Shown: positions 1 through 8,828 of the stretch, one piece after another
Numbering within the stretch: the first letter of the stretch is position 1
Layout of the letters: each line of letters begins with the position of its first letter
Assembly (NCBI RefSeq): GCF_963678635.1
Contig: NC_087065.1
Coordinates: 64,420,553-64,484,552, forward strand
DNA length: 64,000 bases
Source of the DNA: Symsagittifera roscoffensis
Taxonomy: Eukaryota; Xenacoelomorpha; Acoela; Convolutidae
Direction: 5' to 3'
Notes under the pieces: model-generated
Databases searched by the model: none
Told to the model about the DNA's origin: nothing
What the model saw: only the letters and a program-made list of their open reading frames with translations
Translations under genes and position numbers: made by a program

Positions 1-1722
1 CAATTTAAATCAACTCAACCTGTCCCTACTAAACTTTTTTGGGGACGCAAACAGGTCGAGAGCTATGTTTTAATTAGTGAGACTTTCAATCAATATTTCG
101 CTTCTGTTTATCAAGTATCTGAAAATAGTCCTTCTGCTGGTGGTAGTTTGGCTGATTCGGAAATCAAACTTTCCGAAGTTGATGTCTCCCCCAGTATTGT
201 TGGCGAGCTCCTGGCTAAATGCAAAGAGACTCGTTCTACAGATAATATACCTGCATTCATTTATAAATCCTGTCACAGCATTCTTTCTCCGCTTGTTTCT
301 TTCCTTTTCTTATCCATTATACAATCTTGTGTTTGGCCCGATTCCTGGAAAACTGCACTCATCACTCCTGTTTTCAAATCTGGTTCTCCTTATGATATTA
401 CTAATTATCGGCCAGTTAGCATACTTCCTCCTCTTTCACTCATCTTCGAGCGTATTTTGTTCAATTATATTTACCCTCGAGTCCGATACAAAATTTCGAA
501 TGCTCAGCATGGATTCCGCAAGAAGCGTTCCACCATAACGCAAATGCTCTCATATCTAGATGAAGTATATCACACTCATGATGCCAAAATTCCTTGCGCT
601 GCCATGTATTTCGATTTTAGCAAAGCTTTCGATTCTGTCAGGCACGACATTCTTGTACAGAAGTTTGCTGCTTTTGGTTTTGACGATATTTTTACCGCTC
701 TTTTGATTTCTTATCTTTCAAACCGTTTTCAATGTGTTAAAGTTCGAACAAGCATTTCCACCACTTTACCACTTACTAGTGGTGTACCTCAAGGGAGCGT
801 ACTGGGTCCTCTGCTTTTCATATTGTTTATTAACGATCTTCCTGATATATTTAATCATTCAAACTGTTTTCTTTTCGCTGATGACTCAAAATTCATTTGT
901 AAGACAAATTGCAGTGATTTACAGTCTGATGTGGACAGTTTCACTCATTGGTGTACTCAGAATGGTCTTAAAATCAATAAAGACAAGTGCAATTTCATTA
1001 TATTCAATGGCAAATTTCCTGATTGTATTTTTGTTAACAACCAACCTGTTCATTCTATTAATTTACTCAAAGACCTTGGTCTGCTTGTTAGCTCTGATCT
1101 TACTTGGTCAAACCATATTAGTAAAAAACTTCTATCGAGCAATAAAAGCTTTCATTTTAACAAACGTTCTATTCCATATCACATTCCACTTTCTGTTAAA
1201 CTCATGTTCATCAATACTTGTGTTAAAAGTATTTTATTGTATGCTAGTCCTGTGTGGTCTCCCTCTTTAACTATGTTAGGGAAGCTTGAGAATTTCAACA
1301 GGAAATGTCTTACCTGGGTTACAGGTCATTTACCCTATTTAAAGCAACTTTCTTTAACGAATTCGCTTCCCATATCCTTCACGCTTATATTTAACGACCT
1401 TATCCTTTTCCACAAAATGTTAAATGGCGACTCAGAACTCCCTTTTGCTGCGTATTATTATTTTAAGGTGACGACATCAAGATCCAGCACGTTGATGACA
1501 GTGAAACCCTCAAGAAGATGGTCAACCGAGACGTTCTTCACCCACAGAACAGCACGTGCCGTGAACTACATGCTGAAAACAACGGAGATCGACTTTTTCA
1601 CCTCTTTGCGCCGTTTTCGCAGTACCCTCAAAGACTTCTTACTAGAGCGCTCTAAACTCTTCAATCGTGAAAACTCATGCACTTGGTTTTTGAAGTGCCG
1701 TTGCTCTTTCTGTAGATCCTAG
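1..1722 (+). CDS. Non-LTR retrotransposon reverse transcriptase (ORF2, 5' end outside window)
   Basis: The frame is open from base 1 to the stop at 1720-1722, so the true start (and the endonuclease domain expected upstream in this family) lies outside the window; the first internal ATG or alternative start should not be taken as the protein start. Reverse-transcriptase motifs are all present and intact: YFDFSKAFDSV (first catalytic Asp, about nt 607-640), SGVPQGSVLGPLLFILFIND (about nt 778-836), and FADDSKF (catalytic Asp pair, about nt 877-897). The last part, ending TWFLKCRCSFC, resembles the C-terminal tail of Jockey/CR1-like ORF2 proteins. No frameshift or stop is seen over 574 codons, so this copy is fairly recent. 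From about nt 1468 the codon use becomes more GC-rich than in the RT core. Family assignment to the Jockey/CR1 group is by motif style only. Confidence 0.9.
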   Translation, partial: QFKSTQPVPTKLFWGRKQVESYVLISETFNQYFASVYQVSENSPSAGGSLADSEIKLSEVDVSPSIVGELLAKCKETRSTDNIPAFIYKSCHSILSPLVSFLFLSIIQSCVWPDSWKTALITPVFKSGSPYDITNYRPVSILPPLSLIFERILFNYIYPRVRYKISNAQHGFRKKRSTITQMLSYLDEVYHTHDAKIPCAAMYFDFSKAFDSVRHDILVQKFAAFGFDDIFTALLISYLSNRFQCVKVRTSISTTLPLTSGVPQGSVLGPLLFILFINDLPDIFNHSNCFLFADDSKFICKTNCSDLQSDVDSFTHWCTQNGLKINKDKCNFIIFNGKFPDCIFVNNQPVHSINLLKDLGLLVSSDLTWSNHISKKLLSSNKSFHFNKRSIPYHIPLSVKLMFINTCVKSILLYASPVWSPSLTMLGKLENFNRKCLTWVTGHLPYLKQLSLTNSLPISFTLIFNDLILFHKMLNGDSELPFAAYYYFKVTTSRSSTLMTVKPSRRWSTETFFTHRTARAVNYMLKTTEIDFFTSLRRFRSTLKDFLLERSKLFNRENSCTWFLKCRCSFCRS

Positions 1723-1800
1723 TTTTGTTCATCTATTTATATAAATTATGCCTTATTTTTAATAAGGGAATTAATTCTTTTTTTGTTTGTTTGTTTTTTT
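1..1800 (+). mobile_element. Non-LTR retrotransposon, 3' portion, joined to Ty3/gypsy pol
   Basis: The reverse-transcriptase frame is followed by about 80 bases of AT-rich 3' sequence ending in a T-rich, GTTTGTTTG-like low-complexity tail. Directly after it (from about 1802) the sequence enters the middle of a Ty3/gypsy RNase H domain with no 5' gypsy sequence before it. The simplest reading is that the non-LTR element inserted into, or was joined by rearrangement to, an existing gypsy element. The 5' junction and target duplication cannot be seen here. Confidence 0.75.
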
Positions 1801-1801
1801 T

Positions 1802-2368
1802 TTAAACGCCCAAGAAAAAAAATATTCAACAAATGAGTTGGAGTTATTGGCAGTTGTTTGGGCAGTAGATAGATATAAACACTACCTTCTGGGGAAACCA
1901 TTTACCATCGCAACTGGCCACAAAGCGCTTACAACAGCATTGGATGTTAACCAATCGAACAAGACCTACCAATCACGTTTAACCCGGTGGGTTGACCGGT
2001 TACTACCATATCAGTTCAACATAGTTCACATTCCGGGGAGGGATATGGGCATAGTTGATTATTTATCGCGTGATCCTTTCAATGATCCCTGGCCCGAATC
2101 AGAATTAAACGAAAAGTTTGTAGTAGCGACAATAAACTCCTTTCATGAAGCGTTCGACTGCTGGAACAGTAGGCTTAAAGCATCAAGGTCGCTCAACCGG
2201 AACGAAAACGTTCTAGAATGTTCTAGAAGGAATGCTAGGAAACAGTCATCAAGTAATGGTTGCTATAGCAACCAAAACGGTCAAAACCGAACAAAGCTCG
2301 ACCGGAACGAGAAAAAACAGTTTCCACGACTGCAAAAACAGCTAAACACAACAGTTCACCAAAAATAA
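1802..2368 (+). pseudogene. Ty3/gypsy pol fragment: RNase H domain, 5'-truncated
   Basis: The frame enters mid-domain at KKYSTNELELLAVVWAVD, the standard Ty3/gypsy RNase H signature, and continues to VDYLSR near nt 2058-2075 and a stop at 2366-2368. The family motif TDHKAL reads TGHKAL here, so a catalytic Asp is replaced by Gly and the nuclease is probably dead. The reverse transcriptase that should precede it is absent. The same frame continues past the TAA at 2366 and a TAG at 2501-2503 straight into the integrase frame that starts at 2561, so this and the next entry were one pol polyprotein interrupted by two stop codons. Confidence 0.85.
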
Positions 2369-2560
2369 ATCACTCTTTCGTCAAATCAACCCAGCAAACA
2401 GTCAGTCTTAAATAATTGCAAAATCAAAAAACGACCAGTACTGAGAAAAAGAGAAAAAACAGACTCAAGGATCGAGATGTCAGGAAATGAAAACAGATCA
2501 TAGGACTGGTGGTCGAGCTCACCACAAGATTGGCGGAAGGAGGAGCGCGAAAAAAGCCTA

Positions 2561-5482
2561 ATGGACCCAAAGTGGAACCGATCACTTTCCAACACTAACG
2601 AACTCTCGGGAGAGGAGGAGATCACAGAGACAGTTCAACGTACGAGAAAAATAATACGAGGGGGCCGAAAAAATAGGGACAGCTCCGACAGCGAAACACG
2701 TCATGCACAACGAGTAAAATGGTCGTTGGAACCGGACCAACAAAGAATAGCGGATCAAAGACTGCTCTCATTCTGGCAGTTAATAGCCGGAGATAACGAT
2801 GTTCAGGAAAATAGAGAACTGGTGGCTCATACCCAAGAAGTCAGCGACAGCTTGGAACACGAATCGAGTTCAACATCGCCTAAGCCGATCGCATCGGCGG
2901 AACGGAAACTCAGTGAGGTGAATGTAATAGAAGTGGACCTGACAACCACAGAGGAGGTGGAGAGTGAGGAGGAAGTGTGCTCAATTCAACCGCCAAAGGG
3001 ACTGGGCAAGAGACTGCAAAAGCAGCAACAAGTAGAGACCCTGGACAACCTCGCAAAACTGTTCGACAAAAACTTACTAGCAGAATTGACCACAGAAGAC
3101 ACGTGGATGGACCGCCTCAGGCGAGTGGTAGAGAGAGGGGACAAACAAGGATTCGAATTGATGGGACCTTATACAAATCCGTTGTGGTCACAGATGGCAG
3201 TTCAGGACGACTGCATCTTGGTGAATAATCGGCTAGCAGTACCAATTCAACTAAGACAAGCTGTCCTGAAACGAATACATCGAGGGCACCCAGGACAGGA
3301 AGCTATGTTGGGAGCAGCGCAATATCTGTGGTGGCCACACATGAATAAGGACATTGTGAATTTGGCAGAGGAGTGTCGTAGCTGTACCAAATATGGTAAG
3401 AATGTAAAATACCTTATTTCGAAAAATTCGTCAAAACCACTGCCACTGCTCACGCAGCCGGGACAGGAGGTACAACTAGACTACGCGGGGCCTATAGAAA
3501 ATCAAAAAGGAAAAAAAATCTACGTTTTAGTAGCTATAGATCGATTCTCGAAATTTCCATCAGTGAAGGTTACAAAATCCACAAGTGGAAAGTGCACAGT
3601 AAAATTCTTGAGATCATATATCGACACACATGGAGTCCCTGAATCAATTCGTTCGGACCAATTTTCAGGCTTTAAGGGAAAAACTCTAAAAAAATTCTGT
3701 TCGGAACTCAATATCGAGCAAAAATTCTGTCCGGTGGGGGACCACAGAGGTTGTGGTTTGGTTGAACGTACAATTCAAACAATAAAAAGAAGACTGGGAG
3801 TGATGATGCTCGAAGAAAATAATAAATCAATCAAATTATGTCTCAGCACTATAATGAGAGATTTACGGTGGAACAAGCAGAAAACAATTCAAGTATCCCC
3901 GTTTCAAGCACATTTCGGCAGACTACCAAAATCAGAATTTAAAATTGTGAGGGATAGGTTTTTAAATAATTCTGATTATTTAGACAAACAGCACTTGGAA
4001 CGCTCAGCACTGACGGCCTCTCAAATGAAACGGAGAATCGACCAGTCGAGAGAGAATCTAAAAATAGTGCGCAAGGGACAACTGAGCAGGGATACAAGCC
4101 CACTACACAAGCAGCAGCTAACATCGGACCGAGACAAAGAAAGGGCCAAAGCTCTAAAGGAATTGTTGGAGGCGAACGCCCGCTGGAACTACGAAAGAAG
4201 GGACGCGGCTAAAAACGACATCAGGAAATTAGTGGACGAGACAGGGCAACTCAATCCCGATCTTCGAAAGGAAATGATCTACTCTTGGGAGAAAGGATTT
4301 GTGGAGGACAAAGTAGAAAATCAATGTAAATCACCACCAAAGACAATACTTCGAAAGGATTCACTAAGGAAAAGCGGACAAGCCTTAACCAGACCAATAA
4401 AGGGGAAAATCGCTTCAGAAACGGACTCAACAATTAAGACATCGGCCGGTTCGATTTATAGGAAATCGGATATAGCCCAATCAAAAACGGTACTGACGCA
4501 AGAAAATCAGCGAAGCACGAGTAAAAGTCCATCGTCGGAACCTACAAAAAAATTTAAGCGAATCAGTTCTCCAGAACTACTAGAGGAGATGGAATCGGAG
4601 GACGAACTTCAAGGAGAAATGGAAATCGCAGATGCAATGAATCCAATAGAGCGCTTTCAGAAGAGCCAAACAATAGTCACTTCAAGGGACACAGAAGCCG
4701 GGGGAGGCTTGAATCTTGCAGTCAAAAGAGCAAAACCCAATTTGGCGGGCCCAAAACCAAATACAGAGGAAATCAACATAAACAAGCCGGAGAAGAGCGG
4801 AAAGGAAAAGAAAGGCCGCAGCAAGAAACAACAGGGGACAAATCAAGCTGCGACTGCAGCCAACCCGGAACAAGAGCAAGCAACATCTAAGCCGGAATCA
4901 GAAACAGTAGATACCAAAATTCAGTCAAGTTCTACTCCGAAAGCAAAACAGCGTCCGAAACTGAAATGCATTGATTCTCACACTCCTCTAGAAGATATAG
5001 TTGACACATTTCACAATCGCAATTTGGCACCGTCCGAATGGGAGAAGTACGCGGACCAATTGCTAAAAAGAGGAGTGCAGCGAGTTGCGGATGAACTTCG
5101 AGAAAATCCTCAACAAAGCTCGGAATTGGACACAAAGTTCGAACCTCCACAAGGATTTTCGGACGAATCAAGTACGGAAGAGTCAGGTATTAGACGAAGT
5201 TCTAGACAAACGAAAAACAAAGAACCCAAACGATTCGGAGATCCGATAAAGCATTCAATCAAAGAAATATCAGAAAACCTTACAGGAGGAGGTCTTTTAA
5301 AGGAGGCACTTAAAGAATACAGAAATCAACTGAGAGATTTCAAAAATCGGGATGACAGACCATTGGAATCGAAAGTACGACGACTCGAAAGACATCTGTT
5401 TATGCGAAAATTCGGATACGCTACTTTAGACGAGGGAGTAGATTGGAACCCGAGTTGGGAAATAGAGCTGGAGGAAAACTGA
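2561..5482 (+). CDS. Ty3/gypsy integrase with long charged C-terminal extension (pol 3' half)
   Basis: A 973-codon frame in register with the upstream RNase H fragment. The N-terminal 230 residues are acidic and Ser/Glu-rich linker. A zinc-binding HHCC module follows (HRGHPG ... CRSC, about residues 238-275). The catalytic core then shows Asp in QLDYAGP (about 306), Asp in IRSDQFSGF (about 365) and Glu in GLVERTIQ (about 401), with exactly 35 residues between the last two, the DDx35E spacing of retroviral-type integrases. About 450 residues beyond the core are highly charged, Lys/Glu/Ser-rich and low in hydrophobics, without a recognisable chromodomain. Such an extension is much longer than usual for gypsy integrases. 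The integrase core looks intact, but the element as a whole is defective. The first Met at 2561 is only the first after the TAG at 2501. Confidence 0.9.
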   Translation: MDPKWNRSLSNTNELSGEEEITETVQRTRKIIRGGRKNRDSSDSETRHAQRVKWSLEPDQQRIADQRLLSFWQLIAGDNDVQENRELVAHTQEVSDSLEHESSSTSPKPIASAERKLSEVNVIEVDLTTTEEVESEEEVCSIQPPKGLGKRLQKQQQVETLDNLAKLFDKNLLAELTTEDTWMDRLRRVVERGDKQGFELMGPYTNPLWSQMAVQDDCILVNNRLAVPIQLRQAVLKRIHRGHPGQEAMLGAAQYLWWPHMNKDIVNLAEECRSCTKYGKNVKYLISKNSSKPLPLLTQPGQEVQLDYAGPIENQKGKKIYVLVAIDRFSKFPSVKVTKSTSGKCTVKFLRSYIDTHGVPESIRSDQFSGFKGKTLKKFCSELNIEQKFCPVGDHRGCGLVERTIQTIKRRLGVMMLEENNKSIKLCLSTIMRDLRWNKQKTIQVSPFQAHFGRLPKSEFKIVRDRFLNNSDYLDKQHLERSALTASQMKRRIDQSRENLKIVRKGQLSRDTSPLHKQQLTSDRDKERAKALKELLEANARWNYERRDAAKNDIRKLVDETGQLNPDLRKEMIYSWEKGFVEDKVENQCKSPPKTILRKDSLRKSGQALTRPIKGKIASETDSTIKTSAGSIYRKSDIAQSKTVLTQENQRSTSKSPSSEPTKKFKRISSPELLEEMESEDELQGEMEIADAMNPIERFQKSQTIVTSRDTEAGGGLNLAVKRAKPNLAGPKPNTEEININKPEKSGKEKKGRSKKQQGTNQAATAANPEQEQATSKPESETVDTKIQSSSTPKAKQRPKLKCIDSHTPLEDIVDTFHNRNLAPSEWEKYADQLLKRGVQRVADELRENPQQSSELDTKFEPPQGFSDESSTEESGIRRSSRQTKNKEPKRFGDPIKHSIKEISENLTGGGLLKEALKEYRNQLRDFKNRDDRPLESKVRRLERHLFMRKFGYATLDEGVDWNPSWEIELEEN

Positions 5483-5611
5483 AAAAATTACGTAATCCAA
5501 ACTCGTCACTTCTCCAAAGAGACTTCCTTTTGAACTGAGTAAATTAAAACTCTTTTTAAATAAATTATCCTACTGATGTTGTATAATTTATTTCTTCCAC
5601 CGAGGGGGGTG

Positions 5612-5869
5612 TGTCATACCGCTACTGCAGTAGCAGTATTTATATACGTATGTACAGCTAACCTTTGGTGCTCAATCATTATTGTATGGTATGCTCAAGG
5701 TCATACGTAAGTGATGACACTGAGATTAAGCGAGAGATCAGAGTTCTTAACAATGATCTATCTCTCAGTACAACACCAAAACAAAAGAAACAGAAAACCT
5801 AAATTCAATATCCAAAATACAGTATTGAATTACAACTTGTTTTCAATCGATATCGCAAGGCATATCACA
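5612..5869 (+). repeat. Probable 3' LTR of the gypsy element
   Basis: A polypurine tract (GAGGGGGG, 5602-5609) lies about 120 bases after the integrase stop and is followed by TGTCATACC, a typical LTR start. A TATA-like stretch (tatttatata) occurs near 5638. The right end was placed at ATATCACA because it begins/ends TG...CA; with only one LTR in the window this end is a guess. Confidence 0.45.
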
Positions 5870-7455
5870 CTCGTGGGTTGGAGAGAGAATACTTTTTGGG
5901 AAACAAATAGCTTCAGTGTTTTATCAGAAAACAAATTTTAGATCCGGGAACAAAAACCCTCGCGCCAAAACACATTTCGAATCAGCAAAATTTTGCTTCG
6001 GTACTAGCAGTCTTGTATAGTTTCTTGATGATAAATTTGAAATTGAAGGTTTGAATTCATGTCTGGTTTGTTCTTTCTCGTTCAAAACTGCAAAAGCTTA
6101 ATTCACTTCTGTTGAGATTGCTACTTGGTAAAACGAATGAGATTCCCAAATAGGTTATCTATTCAATATTCAATTATAATCTACACGAATTATTTTTGAC
6201 TGTTGCTGCAGCATTGACCATGTCAAAATCACTTCAAAAAACAAAAACATATAAAAAAAATACCAACTCTTATTTGAAAAATTTGAAAGCAATTTGAAAA
6301 ATTTTAAGAAAAAATAAAATGGTCAATTATTTCAAACTCAGCTTGTCAATTCCGTGACCTTGAAACTTTTGGCCAGACGCTAAATTTTAAATGGTTTTTG
6401 GGACGAGGTTTCGGAGCTACATTTTGTTTATGCCTTCTTGTCCCTATTACTATTGTCTATAAATAATAACCTTGAATTAAAAGGGACAACATAGAAGAAA
6501 ACACATGATGGGTTGAATGTTTGCAAAAGATTTATAGAATTGGCAAATGGTCTGGGAACTAATATGATTGATATTTGAGACAAAAGATGCATGCTTATTT
6601 TGATAAGGGAATTTTATGGTGTTTTGAGAGAGATCGGAAATTTGCATTGGTTTAACAAAAAAAATTGATAAAAAAATCGGAAAATGTTTTCAAGAAAACA
6701 CTGAAGGTTTTAAAAGCATATTAGAGGAGAATCTTGTGATATATGTTTAGCTTACGTTAGTTGAGATCAAGTTTATGGTTTGTGGCCTCCGCGCCTTCGG
6801 TGCATCTAAATAGTACCTACCAACAGCCATGTTTGTGCAGTTGTTCTGAAAAAAGTTCAGAATTAGTTGATCGAATTATTCCTAAAGTTGGGTTTTCGGC
6901 ATTGAAATTATGTATTGAATCTGCAATTTTATTATGGCGCAGACAGCAAGAAGAGGAAGTACCCGTTGAGGAGCATAGCATTCTGACCGAACAAATGTTT
7001 TGAGCCGTCAACGCTGTGGGAGCGTTGAGTTCACGGTTTATTTTGTGTTTAGAAACATGGATTCAACCCAAATCGTTTTGCTTTAGCAGGAGTCTTTCAA
7101 CAATGCAGGATGCAGCGTTTTTGGAGAAGTTTTTTTTTGGGGGGGGGGGGGGAGGGCTTAGGTAAATTTGCTTGGAGAAAAAACAGACTCTCATATCGAA
7201 GCCATACCTTTGCCTAGGAGAGCGCGGACAAAGCGGGTTACGTGAATCCTCACTTGGACTTAATTCTTGATGGATAATTTTTTTTCGAAATTCTAACTTC
7301 CTGTTCAATTTTTTCTTAATATCTTCGTTAGAGGATAATTTCGGGACTATGTAAGCAACCCTCTGAAATTGTGGGGAAGATGAAAGGCATCTGTATTTAA
7401 CCAGTTGGTCCACGGAGCTAGCCATGAACTTCGTCGGCGATGCAGACCTTCAAGC
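5870..7455. other. Intergenic, no gene recognised
   Basis: AT-rich sequence with homopolymer runs. A G-run at 7135-7152 produces proline-rich shadow frames on the minus strand (7063-7425). Part of it, up to the insertion point of the LTR element, may belong to the same decayed gypsy copy seen at 13446-14665, but I could not match it to a known domain. Confidence 0.4.
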
Positions 7456-7459
7456 ATTA

Positions 7460-7869
7460 TGAGTTAGGACCGATGGGTATAACTCATAGAGTAATTTCGG
7501 ATAGGGTACACCGTCTGCTCGTCGCGCTATCTTATTTTCGGCCGGATAGATTCGTGCAACTTCTTAGTCTAATACCGATCCTAATCTTACTCTTATACTG
7601 TCTAGTCTCAGGTTGTTTAACTAGTCTCTGCTAGGCTCAATAGATCTAGGGTATACTGGTTTATTGCGGCTGCTGAAGTACTCGGGAGAGTTCAACTAAT
7701 TTCTAAGTTAAATTCAAATCTCTCTGGTGCTGAAATTACAAGTAATTTCAGCACTTACAAATAAGTGGATTGTTAGTTAGATGGATCATGATTGGTTAAT
7801 ATTAAATACTTTACATTGGTAAAATATCTAATTTATCCAATCATAAAATGTAGTTTAGATCAGGTTCCA
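7460..7869 (-). repeat. 3' LTR of the 7.5-13.4 kb element
   Basis: 410 bp, TG...CA, repeated at 13036-13445 with one difference noticed. The flanking base pairs outside are ATTA. The inward neighbour is a short purine-biased stretch (minus strand GGATGGG) in the polypurine-tract position. Confidence 0.92.
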
Positions 7870-7914
7870 CCCATCCGGGTTTTACAGAGTTTTTTAGAAT
7901 AGTCTTTCTGCAAT

Positions 7915-8377
7915 TCAAAAGATGGATGATGGACGTTGGTATTTGGCGAACATCTTATTTCTTCTGGGTTTTCTTATTAGAGAAGTCCCAGATTCAATCG
8001 TTGTGTCTTCTCAAGACAACGACTGGGTTTTCGCAACAAACTCAAATCTGATTTCAGAATGGTTGGCTATGTCAGGTTTTTCTGTTTCATTGGTGAGAAC
8101 TTCTTTGTGTTTGACCTTGTCTGGGAATGGCGTGGAGATTGTGCGTGGAGGGGATGCCTGGTTACTCGGATCTGTACGTATACTTGAACATCGAGGTGGT
8201 CATTGGTCTAGTTCAATGAAGTCCTTTTCTGCGAAGTCAAGTCGTACTCTAAATCCTTTGAGTTGTGATTGTGGGCGGCATATTGATTGTAGTTGGCCAT
8301 TCTTTCTCGAGTGTAGTAGGGTCGTTTTGTCTTTGGATGTTCGTCCTTGGTGTTGTATTCTGATCTATGTATTGCAT
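7915..8377 (-). pseudogene. Decayed polyprotein C-terminal remnant inside the LTR element
   Basis: On the minus strand, between the gag stop and the 3' LTR, a Pro/Thr/Lys-rich coding-like frame starts at 8377 (MQYIDQNTTPRTN...). It needs one frameshift near 8240-8260, continues as VRLDFAEKDFIELD, crosses two in-frame stops and ends at 7917-7915 next to the 3' LTR. Composition resembles the variable tail after integrase in LTR-retrotransposon polyproteins, so I read it as what is left of pol after an internal deletion. No catalytic motif remains. A 158-codon frame on the opposite strand (7922-8398) is taken as its shadow. Confidence 0.4.
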
Positions 8378-8828
8378 AATGTAATTTACATTTTATAAAA
8401 CTTTTATTAGTTTAATATTTTTTAATTATGATTTTAGTTAGTTGTTTTCACAAAAGCTTTTTGTTTTAGTTCAGTTATTTTGAAGAGTTACTCACCCTTG
8501 AGTAGCTCTTATTAAAAATAGGAGTATGGTCACAAAGCGTGGATGTAGCGCGGTGGGTTAGGCCGGCTATAGAGCATGCTCAGGACGTCCTTCCTGGTGG
8601 GTTAGGCCAGGAGTGGGAGTATGATTGCATGCGATTTTTGTGAGAGGTCCTGTTATGTGACAACGTTTTATGTTGGGTTTGTTGTGGTTTTTCTTATGTT
8701 TTGTTGGTTGTGTCCTTTTTTCAAAGATCAAATTGTTTGTGGTATGGGTTTGTCTTTCGACTTTTTTGTGTTTTATTATTACTTTCTTAGACTTTATAAT
8801 AGTCTTCAAAAGAATAAATTATCCAGTT

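Larger units (their letters stand above)
1802..5869 (+). mobile_element. Ty3/gypsy LTR retrotransposon, 3' half
   Basis: Order RNase H - integrase - purine tract - LTR-like sequence on the plus strand. The gag, protease and reverse transcriptase are missing on the left, where the non-LTR element abuts. The right end is set by the tentative LTR end. Confidence 0.7.

Noticed and set aside
734-1270. 178-codon hydrophobic frame over the reverse transcriptase
   Set aside because: Out-of-frame shadow of the RT coding sequence.
7063-7425. 120-codon minus-strand frame
   Set aside because: Part of it is polyproline from a G-run, the rest matches nothing I know, and it lies next to transposon relics.
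7922-8398. 158-codon plus-strand frame inside the LTR element
   Set aside because: It is antisense to a more protein-like decayed polyprotein tail and has Trp/Cys-rich shadow composition.
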